Positions 47,596-57,829 of a DNA stretch of 64,000 bases are shown here, in pieces (position 1 is the stretch's first letter; each line of letters opens with the position of its first letter). The DNA is taken from NCBI RefSeq assembly GCF_900604315.1, contig NZ_LR026978.1, positions 2,432,325-2,496,324 of the forward strand, given 5' to 3'. The translations under genes were made by a program, and so were the position numbers. This DNA comes from [Erwinia] mediterraneensis (GTDB lineage Bacteria; Pseudomonadota; Gammaproteobacteria; Enterobacterales; Enterobacteriaceae). The notes below the pieces were generated by a model. It saw only the letters and a program-made list of their open reading frames with translations, was not told the DNA's origin and made no database searches.

Positions 47596-48927
47596 GTGCT
47601 GGAACGACTCTCCTGGAAGAGATTACTGGCAGAACTTTGTCTGGCCTGCGTACCGGCACTGATTACAGGGATGCTGGTGGGGGGATTGCCCTGGCTGTTG
47701 CTGGCGGCGGTGCTGGGGCTGCTGTGCTGGCATTTTTATCACCTGATGCGGTTGTCACACTGGCTCTGGGTTGACCGCACCATGACGCCTCCTACCGGGC
47801 GTGGCAGCTGGGAGCCGCTGTTTTACGGGCTCTATCAGATGCAGCTGCGCAATCGCCGTCGGCGACGCGAGCTGGGCAACCTGATTAAGCGCTTTCGCAG
47901 CGGTGCCGAATCGCTGCCGGATGCGGTGGTGCTGACCACCGAAGAGGGCATCATCTTCTGGTGTAATGGTCTGGCACAGCAGCATCTCGGTCTGCGCTGG
48001 CCGGAAGATAACGGCCAGAATATCCTGAACCTGCTACGCTATCCGGAGTTTTCCCGCTACATTCGCCGCCGTGATTTCCAGCGGCCGCTCACCCTGGTGC
48101 TCAACAATCATCTGCATATGGAATTTCGCGTGATGCCCTACAGCGAAGGGCAGTGGCTGATGGTGGCGCGTGATGTCACCCAGATGCATCAGCTGGAGGG
48201 CGCGCGCCGTAACTTCTTCGCCAATGTCAGCCATGAATTGCGTACGCCGCTGACGGTGTTGCAGGGCTATCTGGAGATGATGACGGATGCAGAGATGAAT
48301 GAACGCGCGCGCGACAAGGCGCTGCACACCATGCAGGAGCAGACGCGACGGATGGACAGCCTGGTGAAACAGCTGCTGACGTTGTCGCGCATCGAGGCCG
48401 CGCCGGTTCTCGATCTGCGTGAGACGGTGGATGTCCCGGTGCTGCTGCATCTGCTGCAGCGTGAGGCAGAAGCGCTGAGCAAGGGGCGTCACACCATCCA
48501 TTTTCATATCGATAATTCTCTGAAAGTGCTGGGCAACGAAGAGCAGCTGCGCAGCGCGCTCTCCAACCTGGTCTATAACGCGATCAACCATACGCCGGAA
48601 GGCACGCGAATTGATGTCTGCTGGCAGCGCGATAAGCAGGGCGCGCATTTTGCCGTCTGCGATAACGGGCCGGGGATTGCGCCGGAGCACCTGCCGCATC
48701 TGACGGAGCGTTTTTACCGCGTCGATAAGGCGCGCTCACGCGCCACGGGCGGCAGTGGCCTCGGGCTGGCGATTGTGAAGCATGCGCTCGGCCATCATCA
48801 TGCGCGGCTGAAAATTAGCAGCGAACCCCATAAAGCCACCCGTTTTGCCTTTACTCTGGCTCCGGCATTGATTGTCAGCGCAGAAGTGCCGCAGAATGCT
48901 CCGCATCCCTCGTCAATGGACTTATGA
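47596..48927 (+). CDS. phoR: Phosphate regulon sensor kinase PhoR
   Basis: A 443-residue histidine kinase. Two N-terminal membrane helices (about residues 10-50), a PAS-like region (about 96-195, with [13 protein letters not shown]), HisKA with the phosphorylated His in [20 protein letters not shown], and the ATPase domain with the N-box [14 protein letters not shown]1 box [10 protein letters not shown] and G2 box [15 protein letters not shown]. The E. coli protein is 431 residues; the extra length is at the C-terminus. It overlaps the start of the PstS-like gene within 2 bases. Confidence 0.96.
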   Translation: MLERLSWKRLLAELCLACVPALITGMLVGGLPWLLLAAVLGLLCWHFYHLMRLSHWLWVDRTMTPPTGRGSWEPLFYGLYQMQLRNRRRRRELGNLIKRFRSGAESLPDAVVLTTEEGIIFWCNGLAQQHLGLRWPEDNGQNILNLLRYPEFSRYIRRRDFQRPLTLVLNNHLHMEFRVMPYSEGQWLMVARDVTQMHQLEGARRNFFANVSHELRTPLTVLQGYLEMMTDAEMNERARDKALHTMQEQTRRMDSLVKQLLTLSRIEAAPVLDLRETVDVPVLLHLLQREAEALSKGRHTIHFHIDNSLKVLGNEEQLRSALSNLVYNAINHTPEGTRIDVCWQRDKQGAHFAVCDNGPGIAPEHLPHLTERFYRVDKARSRATGGSGLGLAIVKHALGHHHARLKISSEPHKATRFAFTLAPALIVSAEVPQNAPHPSSMDL

Positions 48928-48928
48928 G

Positions 48929-49852
48929 ATGAAATGTCTGCTGCTATTCGCTGCCCTGGTTGCGCCTCTCGCTTACGCGCAACAGCCGGTACTGACCGGC
49001 AACCTCAGTAGCGTGGGATCAGATACGCTGGGGCACCTGATGACGCTCTGGGGTGAGGATTTCAGCCGTCAGGCACCGGGCGTCAACGTGCAGGTGCAGG
49101 CCGCTGGCTCCTCAACGGCACCCACGGCGCTGGCTGCCGGCGCCGCCCAGATCGGCGCGATGAGCCGTCCCATGCAGGCGGAGGAGCGCCAGCTGTTCGA
49201 GCGTAAATATGGTTATCCGCCGCTGGCGGTGCCGGTGGCGATGGATGCGCTGGTGGTGGTAGTGAATCAGGCAAATCCGCTTGAGCGCATCGCGCCTCAG
49301 CAGCTGGATGCGCTTTTTTCCGTGACCCGTCTTTGTGGTGCCAGCGCGGTGCCGCAGCGCTGGGGCGATCTCGGTCTGACGCAGCCGCGCTGGTCTGCGC
49401 GCACCATTCAGCGCTACGGCCGCAACTCCGCTTCCGGCACCTGGGGGTACTTTCGTCAGCAGGCGCTGTGCAAAGGCGACTTTCGTGCTGACGTGGCGGA
49501 ATTTCCGGGCTCTGCTGCGGTAGTCCAGGCCGTCGCCAGTGCCCCGGGCAGCATAGGCTACGCCAGTTTTGGCTTCCATTTTAGCGGGGTAAAAATGCTG
49601 GCGCTGGAGAATGCCAGCGGCGAAGCCGTGCCGCCCAGTGCCGAAACCATCCGTACCGGTCGCTATCCCTGGGCACGTCCGCTCTGGCTCTATGTGAACA
49701 AAGCCCCGGGCCAGCCCTTGCCGCCGCTGGTGGCCGCCTTTTTGCGCCTGGCCCTTTCCCCACAGGGGCAGCAGCGCGTCATTGAAGCGGGCTATCTGCC
49801 TTTATCGGATACCCAGATGTCTCAGACGCGCGCCGCCCTGAGTGCCGACTAA
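48929..49852 (+). CDS. PstS-family periplasmic phosphate-binding protein
   Basis: A 307-residue exported protein with a Sec signal (MKCLLLFAALVAPLAYAQQP). The PBP-like domain has the phosphate-site patterns SVGSDTLGHL, AAGSSTAPTALAAGAAQIG and RNSASGTWGYF. It lies one base beyond the phoR stop codon and so is part of the phoB-phoR operon. E. coli lacks a gene here. No PstCAB partners are present. It may feed another phosphate system or modulate PhoR. The start MKCLLL is taken because the longer frame to 48872 lies inside phoR. Confidence 0.85.
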   Translation: MKCLLLFAALVAPLAYAQQPVLTGNLSSVGSDTLGHLMTLWGEDFSRQAPGVNVQVQAAGSSTAPTALAAGAAQIGAMSRPMQAEERQLFERKYGYPPLAVPVAMDALVVVVNQANPLERIAPQQLDALFSVTRLCGASAVPQRWGDLGLTQPRWSARTIQRYGRNSASGTWGYFRQQALCKGDFRADVAEFPGSAAVVQAVASAPGSIGYASFGFHFSGVKMLALENASGEAVPPSAETIRTGRYPWARPLWLYVNKAPGQPLPPLVAAFLRLALSPQGQQRVIEAGYLPLSDTQMSQTRAALSAD

Positions 49853-49869
49853 GATTTGCCCGGGCAACC

Positions 49870-49882
49870 TGAATTTTCTTCA
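49870..49882 (+). promoter_or_regulatory. MetR box 1
   Basis: TGAATTTTCTTCA is a perfect match to the MetR consensus TGAANNTNNTTCA. It lies about 150 bases upstream of a MetE-like gene. Confidence 0.75.
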
Positions 49883-49889
49883 TCACTGC

Positions 49890-49902
49890 TGAATTTTCTT
49901 CG
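49890..49902 (+). promoter_or_regulatory. MetR box 2
   Basis: TGAATTTTCTTCG matches the MetR consensus except for the last base. It begins exactly 20 bases after the first box, so the two lie on the same face of the helix. Binding by MetR with homocysteine as inducer is expected by analogy with metE. Confidence 0.65.
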
Positions 49903-50028
49903 TTTGCAGAAACACAGCGGACATGTCACTCTGCATGCTGTTTTTTAGCCATCCAGATGGCTGTTTTGCACATAGCGAAACGATGTTCTTATGCAACCAT
50001 GCATTAACAGCCTCAGCCAGGAGTGATC

Positions 50029-51141
50029 ATGCAAAGAGATAGCGCCCCGTTCCGCGCCGATATCGTCGGCAGCTTTCTGCGTCCCGACGCAATTAAACAG
50101 GCCCGGCAACAGTTTGCCGCCGGCGAGATCGATGCGGCCGCGCTGCGCCTTGTGGAAGATAAAGCGATTCGTGAGCTGGTCAGTCAACAGCGCGCCTGCG
50201 GTCTGCAGGTGGTCACCGACGGCGAGTTTCGTCGCGCCTGGTGGCATTTTGATTTCTTTGACGGGCTGGAGGGCGTAGAACGCTATGAAGCCGATCGGGG
50301 GATCCAGTTCAACGGTATCGAGACCAAAGCGCGTGGCGTGCGCGTCACCGGCAAGCTGGGCTTTGGCGCGCATCCGATGCTGGACGATTTTCGCTTCCTG
50401 CAGAGCATAGCGGGCGATGCCGTCGCGAAAATGACGATTCCCAGTCCGAGCGTGCTGCACTTCCGCGGCGGACGCAAAATGATCGATGCTGCGGTTTACC
50501 CCGATCTGAGCGACTATTTCGACGATCTGGCGCGTACCTGGCAACAGGCGATCGCTGCCTTTTATGCGGCGGGCTGCCGTTATCTGCAGCTGGATGATAC
50601 CGTCTGGGCCTATCTCTGTTCAGACGAGCAGAAGCAGCAGATTCGTGAGCGCGGCGAGGATCCGGAGGTGCTGGCACGTACCTACGCCCGGGTGCTTAAC
50701 CAGGCGCTGGCAGATAAACCTGCCGATCTGACCGTCGGCCTGCATGTCTGTCGCGGTAATTTCCGTTCCACCTGGATCTCCGAAGGCGGCTATGAGCCAG
50801 TGGCAGAGATCCTGTTTGGCAGCGTTAACGTCGACGCCTTTTTTCTTGAATATGACAATGAGCGATCCGGCGACTTTGCACCGCTGCGCTTTATCCGGCC
50901 CGGTCATCAGCAGGTGGTGCTGGGCCTGATTACCACCAAAACGGGCGAGCTGGAGGCGCCTGAACAGGTGAAAGCACGGCTGGCGGAAGCGGAAAACTAT
51001 GTCAGCCGCGATCAGCTGTGTCTCAGTCCGCAGTGTGGTTTTGCTTCCACCGAGGAGGGCAATAGCCTGAGTGAAGCGCAGCAGTGGGAAAAAGTGCGTC
51101 TGGTGGTCGATACGGCAAAACAGTGGTGGGGCAGGGTGTAA
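50029..51141 (+). CDS. Short MetE-like (cobalamin-independent) methionine synthase-family protein
   Basis: A 370-residue protein of the MetE C-terminal domain family (YxjG/YxjH type). It keeps the zinc and homocysteine site: His239, Cys241 (HVCRGN), Glu274 and Cys336 (SPQCGF), in the same order and similar spacing as in E. coli MetE (His641, Cys643, Glu665, Cys726). It lacks the N-terminal MetE barrel. Family members transfer a methyl group to homocysteine from other donors, possibly methylated thiols or methyl-corrinoid. AGGAGTGATC precedes the ATG at 50029; a GTG at 50023 is possible. Two MetR boxes and a small hairpin (49947-49962) lie upstream. Confidence 0.85.
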   Translation: MQRDSAPFRADIVGSFLRPDAIKQARQQFAAGEIDAAALRLVEDKAIRELVSQQRACGLQVVTDGEFRRAWWHFDFFDGLEGVERYEADRGIQFNGIETKARGVRVTGKLGFGAHPMLDDFRFLQSIAGDAVAKMTIPSPSVLHFRGGRKMIDAAVYPDLSDYFDDLARTWQQAIAAFYAAGCRYLQLDDTVWAYLCSDEQKQQIRERGEDPEVLARTYARVLNQALADKPADLTVGLHVCRGNFRSTWISEGGYEPVAEILFGSVNVDAFFLEYDNERSGDFAPLRFIRPGHQQVVLGLITTKTGELEAPEQVKARLAEAENYVSRDQLCLSPQCGFASTEEGNSLSEAQQWEKVRLVVDTAKQWWGRV

Positions 51142-51529
51142 ATCTGTGCAAACAGGCGCGTAAAACGCGCCTTTTGTGCATGAAATCGTGGCTGGATGCT
51201 GAAGTTTATCATGGCCTGATGAAAAAACAGGCACATCATCTGAGGCGGTTTCCTTATATTATGAATTGTCCCACTGGTTGCTGTTGACTTTACGCTATAT
51301 TCTTCTGGTTTTTCGATCCCGTATTGCCTTTCTCCGCTATAAACGTTTTACTTAGCGCCGTTGTCAGTTTCCCCCTTGTGTACCGAAAACATCATAATTA
51401 TCCGCGCTGCGAGGCAACGGCGATCGTTAGCCGCAGAATGATCTGCTAAGCCACCGCGTTAGCGTGACTCGGGTGACAACACAAACCCAACTTCCACCGC
51501 AACATCAGCAACAGGCACGACAGAAGTTT
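51142..51529. other. Intergenic region upstream of brnQ
   Basis: About 390 bases without a recognised gene. It begins with a CGCGTAAAACGCG-type hairpin (about 51158-51170) and contains an AT-rich stretch with several near -10 hexamers around 51280-51320, probably the brnQ promoter. In relatives Lrp controls brnQ, but I see no clear site. Confidence 0.5.
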
Positions 51530-52849
51530 ATGACACACCGTTTAACTCCCAAGGATATCCTCGCGCTGGGCTTCATGACATTTGCCCTGTTTGTTGGCGC
51601 AGGTAACATCATTTTCCCGCCCGTGGTCGGTATTCAGTCCGGAGAACATGTCTGGACCGCCGCGATCGGCTTCCTGATCACCGCTGTCGGTCTGCCAGTG
51701 ATGACGGTCATCGCCCTGGCGCGCGTTGGCGGCGGTATTGACGCGCTCAGCTCGCCAATCGGTAAAGCGGCTGGCCTGGTGCTGGCGACCGTCTGTTATC
51801 TGGCAGTCGGCCCGTTGTTCGCCACCCCGCGTACCGCCACCGTTTCCTTTGAGATCGGAGTTGCTCCGTTGACCGGCGAAGGCGATATACCGCTGTTTAT
51901 CTACAGCCTGATCTACTTTGCGCTGGTGATTGGCATTTCGCTCTATCCCGGCAAGCTGCTGGATACCGTCGGCCATTTTCTCGCGCCGCTGAAAATTATC
52001 GCTCTGGCAGTACTGGGCGTGGCGGCTCTGCTCTGGCCCGCTGGCGGTATCTCGCCGGCGACGGCGGATTATCAGCGTGCCGCTTTCTCCAGCGGTTTTG
52101 TGAACGGCTATCTGACGATGGATACCCTCGGAGCGTTGGTGTTTGGTATCGTGATTGTTAACGCTGCGCGTTCACGCGGGGTAGATAATGCGGGTCTGCT
52201 GACACGCTATACCGTGCTGGCCGGGCTGATTGCCGGTATCGGCCTGACGCTGGTCTATCTGAGCCTGTTCAAACTGGGCGCAGGCAGCGGTGCTATCGTT
52301 GATCAAAATGCTAACGGCGCCGCTATCCTGCACGCCTATGTACAGAACACCTTTGGCGGCACGGGCAGCCTGTTCCTCGGCGCACTGATTTTCATCGCCT
52401 GTATGGTCACGGCGGTAGGCCTGACCTGCGCTTGCGCCGAGTTTTTTGCTCAGTATCTGCCATTCTCCTACCGGACGCTGGTATTTGTGCTCGGCTTGTT
52501 CTCCATGCTGGTTTCTAACCTTGGTCTGAGCCAGCTGATCAAAGTCTCCATTCCGGTGCTGACAGCTATCTACCCGCCCTGTATCGTCCTGGTGGTGCTG
52601 AGCTTCACCCTGAAATGGTGGAATAAAAGCAGCCGTATTATCGCTCCGACGATGCTGGTCAGCCTGCTGTTTGGTATCCTTGATGCGATTAAATCTACCC
52701 AATTAAAAGCGGCGCTGCCTGCGTTCAGTCAGCATCTGCCGCTCGCGGATCAGGGTCTCGCCTGGTTGCCGCCGGTACTGGTGATACTGCTGGTGGTGGC
52801 GGCCATCGATCGTGTTGCCGGTCGTGAACAGGTTACCGTGCACCCGTAA
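51530..52849 (+). CDS. brnQ: Branched-chain amino acid transporter BrnQ
   Basis: A 439-residue LIVCS-family sodium/proton-coupled transporter with about 12 membrane segments. The N-terminus [34 protein letters not shown] matches E. coli BrnQ after the first residues. It imports leucine, isoleucine and valine. The start at 51530 is chosen over the upstream frame at 51464, which has an unrelated Gln-rich beginning. It lies between phoR and proY as in E. coli. A strong terminator follows. Confidence 0.95.
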   Translation: MTHRLTPKDILALGFMTFALFVGAGNIIFPPVVGIQSGEHVWTAAIGFLITAVGLPVMTVIALARVGGGIDALSSPIGKAAGLVLATVCYLAVGPLFATPRTATVSFEIGVAPLTGEGDIPLFIYSLIYFALVIGISLYPGKLLDTVGHFLAPLKIIALAVLGVAALLWPAGGISPATADYQRAAFSSGFVNGYLTMDTLGALVFGIVIVNAARSRGVDNAGLLTRYTVLAGLIAGIGLTLVYLSLFKLGAGSGAIVDQNANGAAILHAYVQNTFGGTGSLFLGALIFIACMVTAVGLTCACAEFFAQYLPFSYRTLVFVLGLFSMLVSNLGLSQLIKVSIPVLTAIYPPCIVLVVLSFTLKWWNKSSRIIAPTMLVSLLFGILDAIKSTQLKAALPAFSQHLPLADQGLAWLPPVLVILLVVAAIDRVAGREQVTVHP

Positions 52850-52871
52850 CCGTTACTGTACTGTTTTTCAG

Positions 52872-52895
52872 CCACGGGCTTGCCCGTGGTTTTTT
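52872..52895 (+). terminator. Rho-independent terminator of brnQ
   Basis: CCACGGGC-TT-GCCCGTGG followed by TTTTTT, 22 bases after the brnQ stop. Confidence 0.93.
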
Positions 52896-52916
52896 CATTT
52901 GTAAGGTACTGTTGTT

Positions 52917-54269
52917 ATGCAAGAAACCAATAAGCTCAAACGTGGACTGAGCACGCGTCATATCCGCTTTATGGCGCTGGGATCCGCCATCGGCACCGGG
53001 CTGTTCTATGGTTCGGCGGATGCTATTAGAATGGCTGGCCCCAGCGTGCTGCTGGCCTATATCATCGGCGGCGCGGTGGCCTATATCATCATGCGTGCGC
53101 TGGGGGAGATGTCAGTAAATAACCCGCAGGCCAGCTCCTTTTCGCGCTACGCGCAGGATTATCTCGGGCCAATGGCGGGTTACCTGACCGGCTGGACCTA
53201 CTGCTTCGAGATTTTGATCGTAGCCATTGCGGACGTTACCGCGTTCGGCATCTATATGGGCGTCTGGTTCCCGGATGTGCCGCACTGGATCTGGGTGCTG
53301 AGCGTGGTGCTGATTATCGGTGCCGTGAACCTGATGAGCGTTAAGGTGTTTGGCGAAGTGGAGTTCTGGTTCTCCTTCTTTAAAGTCGCCACCATCATTG
53401 TGATGATTGTCGCCGGTTTCGGCATGATCTTCTGGGGGATCGGCAATGGTGGCACCCCGACCGGCATCCATAACCTCTGGAGCAACGGCGGCTTCTTTGC
53501 TCACGGCATTGTGGGCATGCTGCTGTCGCTGCAGATGGTGATGTTCGCCTATGGCGGCATTGAGATTATCGGTATTACCGCGGGCGAAGCGAAGGATCCT
53601 GCCACCTCGATTCCGCGCGCCATCAACTCCGTGCCGCTGCGTATTCTGGTGTTTTACGTTGGAACGCTGTTCGTCATTATGTCGATTTATCCCTGGAATC
53701 AGGTGGGCACTTCGGGCAGTCCTTTTGTTCTGACCTTCCAGCATCTTGGCATCGCCGCCGCCGCTTCTATTCTCAATTTTGTGGTGCTTACCGCTTCGCT
53801 CTCAGCGATTAACAGCGACGTGTTTGGCGTGGGACGTATGCTGCACGGGATGGCGCAGCAGGGGCATGCGCCGAAGGTCTTTATGAAGGTTTCTGAACGC
53901 GGCATCCCCTGGGTGACGGTGATGGTGATGATGCTGGCGATGCTGATCGCGGTTTATCTGAACTACCTGATGCCGGAAAAAGTCTTTCTGGTGATCGCCT
54001 CGCTGGCTACCTTCGCCACCGTTTGGGTGTGGATTATGATTCTGCTGTCGCAGATCGCCTTCCGCCGTAAAATTGGCAAAGAGGCAGCCAGCAAACTGAA
54101 ATTTGCCCTGCCGGGCGGCAGCTGGACAGCAGGCGTCGGCGTACTGTTTCTCTGCTTTATTATCGCCCTGATCGGCTATTTCCCTGATACGCGCGTATCG
54201 CTTTATGCCGGTATCGTCTGGGTAGGGGTGCTGCTGCTGGGTTACCGCCTGGTGCGGAAGCCAGCCTGA
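52917..54269 (+). CDS. proY: Proline-specific permease ProY (APC family)
   Basis: A 450-residue amino-acid permease with 12 membrane segments. The substrate-site block [27 protein letters not shown], then [22 protein letters not shown], and [24 protein letters not shown] are those of the proline-specific ProY/ProP-type APC group. In E. coli ProY is cryptic. AAGGTACTG precedes the ATG. A terminator separates it from the convergent acyltransferase. Confidence 0.93.
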   Translation: MQETNKLKRGLSTRHIRFMALGSAIGTGLFYGSADAIRMAGPSVLLAYIIGGAVAYIIMRALGEMSVNNPQASSFSRYAQDYLGPMAGYLTGWTYCFEILIVAIADVTAFGIYMGVWFPDVPHWIWVLSVVLIIGAVNLMSVKVFGEVEFWFSFFKVATIIVMIVAGFGMIFWGIGNGGTPTGIHNLWSNGGFFAHGIVGMLLSLQMVMFAYGGIEIIGITAGEAKDPATSIPRAINSVPLRILVFYVGTLFVIMSIYPWNQVGTSGSPFVLTFQHLGIAAAASILNFVVLTASLSAINSDVFGVGRMLHGMAQQGHAPKVFMKVSERGIPWVTVMVMMLAMLIAVYLNYLMPEKVFLVIASLATFATVWVWIMILLSQIAFRRKIGKEAASKLKFALPGGSWTAGVGVLFLCFIIALIGYFPDTRVSLYAGIVWVGVLLLGYRLVRKPA

Positions 54270-54274
54270 GAAAA

Positions 54275-54298
54275 GGGCGACGCTGTCGCCCCTTTTTT
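54275..54298 (+). terminator. Terminator between proY and the acyltransferase gene
   Basis: GGGCGAC-GCT-GTCGCCC followed by CTTTTTT, 6 bases past the proY stop; an A-rich flank makes it work in both directions. Confidence 0.9.
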
Positions 54299-56249
54299 AC
54301 CAGTTTTTCCCGAGGGCGATATCGCCACCGTGGGGGCTCAAATGGTTGTCATCGTAGTAAACCGGGAGTCCACGCGCGCTAATCAGACAACCCTGCTCAC
54401 TACATAAGTTTTTCCGCAGCGAGACCACCCTGACACCCGGCTGACGGTAACTTTCCAGCAGCGTATCGATTTCCCGTGCCGGAAAGTGCACCAGGTGGGT
54501 TCGCTCCATGACCGGTGATTCGCCGTTCCAGGCCGTTAACAGCGCGTTGAGTTGTCGCCGCAGCGGAATATGGCGGTTATTGCTGTAACGCAGTGGATCG
54601 ATCGCCAGACTGGGCGCATCCTCAATAATCATCACTTTTTTCCCGGCTGCCAACAGCCGGGCAACCACCTTATCCATGCCCGCTTTTAACGCCTGCAGGT
54701 TGTTAAGTTGCGGGTTATAGGGGGCCAGATAACCTTTGCCGCGCGCCTTTTCCATACCCGCTGTCCAGTACGCCGTAATCACCACCTCATCAATACGATC
54801 GCTGAGCAGCGTGCGCATCACTGAATTATTGAAAGTGGTGCACTGATGCGCATGCGCAGGACGGCCAGTCACATCCCGCGTGGTGCCGAGCAGGAACGGA
54901 CAGGAGGCTTTGGTCAGCTGAAATAATGCTTTATTTCTGCGTTGGGCATAGTTCGCCACGCTGGTACGCAGTGCTGCCGCGTGACTGTCGCCGACCAGCG
55001 CAACCGCCGGCTGACGGGTTGGTGGCTGGCACTGCTGATGCGCTGATGGCGCGCTGGCGTCGTACAGTTGCAGGCAGGGGTTATTTTCCGCCGCAATTTT
55101 GTAAGACTCACCATTCACTACCAGTTGATTGACGCGATGTTTCAGTCCGCCGCTCGCCCATACTGAGGTCATCCCCAGGCAGGCCACCATGGTCACAGTT
55201 CCCCAAACCGGTATAACCGGCCGGGTATTGGTCGCCGCCTGGCGGAAAGGTTGTTCGATCCAGCGCCAGGAGAACCAGGCAATAAGCAGAGCCAGTGCGC
55301 TGATAACCAGCCCCTGACTGATACTGAGGGGGGTGTCACTGCAGATGCGCGCAAGGCTAAGTAGCGGCCAGTGCCATAAGTACCAGGAGTAAGAAATTTT
55401 ACCGATAAAACGCGCCGAAGAATTTTCCAGCAGACGCTGACTCAGGCTGCCGCGAGCGGCAATCAACAGGGCGGCGCCTGTAACCGGCAGCAGCGCGAGC
55501 CAGCCGGGGAACTGCGCTTCTTTATTCAGCAGCAGGGCGCTGCCGGCAATCAACACCAGTCCGAGCAGCGTCATTCCGTTAGCGGCTCTGCCGCTAAACG
55601 GCTGTGGTTTCCATAAGGCGAGCAGCACGCCCACGCCCAGCTCCCAGGCGCGGGTAGGTAAAAGATAGAACGCGCCCCGGCTATTGAGCTGGGTGATCAG
55701 CAAACAGGCGACAAAGGAGGCCAGTGTCAACAGACCGATGACCAGCAAGGGCGAACGTTTCACTCTGGCTGTCAGTAAGAGAATGATCGGCAGTAAAATA
55801 TAAAACTGTTCCTCGATGCCCAGCGACCAGGTCATCAGCAGAGGATTAAGATCGGAAGAAATACTGAAATAGTCATCGCTTTTATACAGCAGGACATTGG
55901 GAACGGACAGCAAGACCGAAACACTGTATTTAGCCAGTTGCCGCAGTTCCAGCGGTGATAATATGAAATAACAAATGGCAAACAGGGTGAAAAGTAAAAA
56001 GAACAGGGCAGGTATAATTCTTCGTATGCGGCGCAGCCAGAATTGATAAAAGGAAAAAGTACCTGCGGCGATTTCACGACTGATAATACCGCCAATCAGG
56101 AATCCGGATATAACAAAAAAGACGTCGACGCCGATATAGCCCCCACTCAACATGGGCACGCCAGAGTGGAACAGGACCACCAGGAGGATAGCCACTGCTC
56201 GCAGTCCGTCGATATCAGCACGATACGCACAGCTTTTTTTCTCAGACAT
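54297..56249 (-). CDS. OafA/YrhL-type acyltransferase with a C-terminal SGNH domain
   Basis: A 650-residue integral membrane O-acyltransferase. The N-terminal acyltransferase-3 domain (about residues 1-370, about 10 helices) has the YRADIDGLRAVAILLVVLFHSG and GGYIGVDVFFVISGFLI signatures. The periplasmic SGNH hydrolase-like domain (about 380-650) has the GDSHAAALR nucleophile Ser and a DxxHLS-type end (DDNHLSPHG). Proteins of this arrangement O-acetylate O antigen, capsule or peptidoglycan sugars. In this place E. coli has malZ. It is a single gene on the minus strand. The modified sugar is unknown. Confidence 0.92.
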   Translation of the reverse strand: MSEKKSCAYRADIDGLRAVAILLVVLFHSGVPMLSGGYIGVDVFFVISGFLIGGIISREIAAGTFSFYQFWLRRIRRIIPALFFLLFTLFAICYFILSPLELRQLAKYSVSVLLSVPNVLLYKSDDYFSISSDLNPLLMTWSLGIEEQFYILLPIILLLTARVKRSPLLVIGLLTLASFVACLLITQLNSRGAFYLLPTRAWELGVGVLLALWKPQPFSGRAANGMTLLGLVLIAGSALLLNKEAQFPGWLALLPVTGAALLIAARGSLSQRLLENSSARFIGKISYSWYLWHWPLLSLARICSDTPLSISQGLVISALALLIAWFSWRWIEQPFRQAATNTRPVIPVWGTVTMVACLGMTSVWASGGLKHRVNQLVVNGESYKIAAENNPCLQLYDASAPSAHQQCQPPTRQPAVALVGDSHAAALRTSVANYAQRRNKALFQLTKASCPFLLGTTRDVTGRPAHAHQCTTFNNSVMRTLLSDRIDEVVITAYWTAGMEKARGKGYLAPYNPQLNNLQALKAGMDKVVARLLAAGKKVMIIEDAPSLAIDPLRYSNNRHIPLRRQLNALLTAWNGESPVMERTHLVHFPAREIDTLLESYRQPGVRVVSLRKNLCSEQGCLISARGLPVYYDDNHLSPHGGDIALGKNW

Positions 56250-56542
56250 AAGAGTTTCTCGCAGTAATTATCGACTAAAATATTTCCCGGTATTAAACAG
56301 CTAAAAGTTCCATAATAAAAAAGGGCGCTTCCTTTCGCCCTGTCAGTAATAAGAAATCCAGTAATCAAAGGGGATGTTGACCTTTGAAGGGTAACTTTTA
56401 AAAAATGCATTTACCATGACGCAGAGGCATAAGCGGAATTAACCCGGAATGCGCGGAGAAAATAAATTAAAAGTATTGGCTGTTTTTGGATTTAATACTT
56501 AAGTCAAATTAACAATGCTATTGCAATTTATCTGAACAGTGT
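56250..56542. other. AT-rich intergenic region
   Basis: The first part (56250-56320) is the probable promoter of the acyltransferase. The part near 56440-56530 is strongly AT-rich and could hold no gene longer than 30 codons with a start signal. The hairpin at 56318-56343 is listed separately. Confidence 0.6.
56318..56343 (-). terminator. Terminator of the phytase-like gene
   Basis: On the minus strand, AGGGCGAAAGGAAGCGCCCT forms an imperfect GGGCG/CGCCC hairpin followed by TTTTTT. It lies about 200 bases beyond the phytase-like stop codon. Confidence 0.65.
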
Positions 56543-57817
56543 TCAGGGCAAGCTATAAGTTACCGGCAGTTGCGCGTCAGGATCGACTGCACTGCGTAAG
56601 CGATCAAGGGTTGACTGATAAGGGCAGAGGAGACCGACGCGGGTAATACGACAGTTTTCCTGTTTCCACTCCTGACGCAGCAGCGGGTGCTGTGCGTCTA
56701 CCGGCTGTTGCTGACGCAGATCATCTAACCCCTGCGCCTGAAAATAAATTCGGATGAATCTGTCACCGCTGCGGCGTTCGCGCCAGCGCTCAAACACCAG
56801 GCTGCCGCCTGGCGGGATATTGCCGCGTGCATAGCCTGGCAACTGCCAGTGAAAGCCGATCAGGGTGCGCAGCATCGCAATATTGGTATCGTGGGCCACC
56901 AGCAGCAGCCAGCGCGCATCCGGTAACGCCGCATCCTGCGACCTGACGCCCTGCGTCAGACTGGCAAGCACTGCATGCAACAATGTCGAGCCACGTTGTT
57001 GCGCGATATAGGGCACATCATTGCTGAGATCGTAGTTGGCGGTCAGTAGCGGCAGCAGTGCAGTGATTTGCGCAGAATGGGTAATATGACCAAACGCGAC
57101 TTCGCTCAGCGGCAGATTTTCACTCCAGGCGAGCCGTAAGGTCTCCACCATACTCGCCATAGCGCTCAGTCCCTGCACATAAAAGTGCCCGCTTCTGGTC
57201 GCTTTTAACTGCCAGGGGCGATCAAAAAATTCACAGTCGCGCTCTGATGCGCAGACATACGCTTTTAACTGCCGCACTACGGGCTGGAGCTGACGTTGTA
57301 ATGCGTTGAGATCGCCGGCTGCCCGGACAATAGCCTCGCGCTCCCGCCGCACATTCCGTGACGTCTCCCTGAATGCATCGCTCTGGAACAGCGGATCGGC
57401 CTCGCCTGGCACATAATGAACCCGGATACGACAACCGGGAAAGGCACCCGTCATCAATGCCTGCGCTGTGGCACGCGTGCGCTGAAAAGGGCTGGCACGC
57501 ACGTAAACGTTCTGCGCAGCGGGACAGCCAGCCTGAAACAGACCAGCCTGACGATAATAGTCACCTTGCGCCCGCCCCATGTGCACCACGGCGCGATAGC
57601 CATGACGCGTCAGTTCACCATCCGCGTTGCGCCAGCGTGGCCAGGTGCGCTGCGTGGCGGCTTCGATCTCTTTGCGATTGCCGGGCGTCGGCGCCCGCAC
57701 GCCGTGCCGACTGATCTCCACCACTTTTTCCAGCTGATACTCTTCCGCCGCCCACAACGCAGAGCAACCTGTCAGCCAGAGCAGGAGTGTTAACAGACTG
57801 CGCGCCACAGGCGTCAT
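56543..57817 (-). CDS. Periplasmic histidine acid phosphatase, phytase (AppA)-like
   Basis: A 424-residue exported phosphatase. The signal peptide is about residues 1-23 (MTPVARSLLTLLLWLTGCSALWAAEE). The catalytic RHGVRAPT is at 37-44 (phosphorylated His38) and the acid/base motif is His309-Asp310 (HDTNI). Several Cys residues suit disulphides. The RHGVRAPT and HDTN motifs are closer to AppA-type phytase and acid phosphatase than to glucose-1-phosphatase Agp, whose motif is HDSN. It would hydrolyse phytate or sugar phosphates in the periplasm. It lies 12 bases after an inositol-phosphatase-like gene. Confidence 0.88.
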   Translation of the reverse strand: MTPVARSLLTLLLWLTGCSALWAAEEYQLEKVVEISRHGVRAPTPGNRKEIEAATQRTWPRWRNADGELTRHGYRAVVHMGRAQGDYYRQAGLFQAGCPAAQNVYVRASPFQRTRATAQALMTGAFPGCRIRVHYVPGEADPLFQSDAFRETSRNVRREREAIVRAAGDLNALQRQLQPVVRQLKAYVCASERDCEFFDRPWQLKATRSGHFYVQGLSAMASMVETLRLAWSENLPLSEVAFGHITHSAQITALLPLLTANYDLSNDVPYIAQQRGSTLLHAVLASLTQGVRSQDAALPDARWLLLVAHDTNIAMLRTLIGFHWQLPGYARGNIPPGGSLVFERWRERRSGDRFIRIYFQAQGLDDLRQQQPVDAQHPLLRQEWKQENCRITRVGLLCPYQSTLDRLRSAVDPDAQLPVTYSLP

Positions 57818-57829
57818 GGTGCCGTTACC

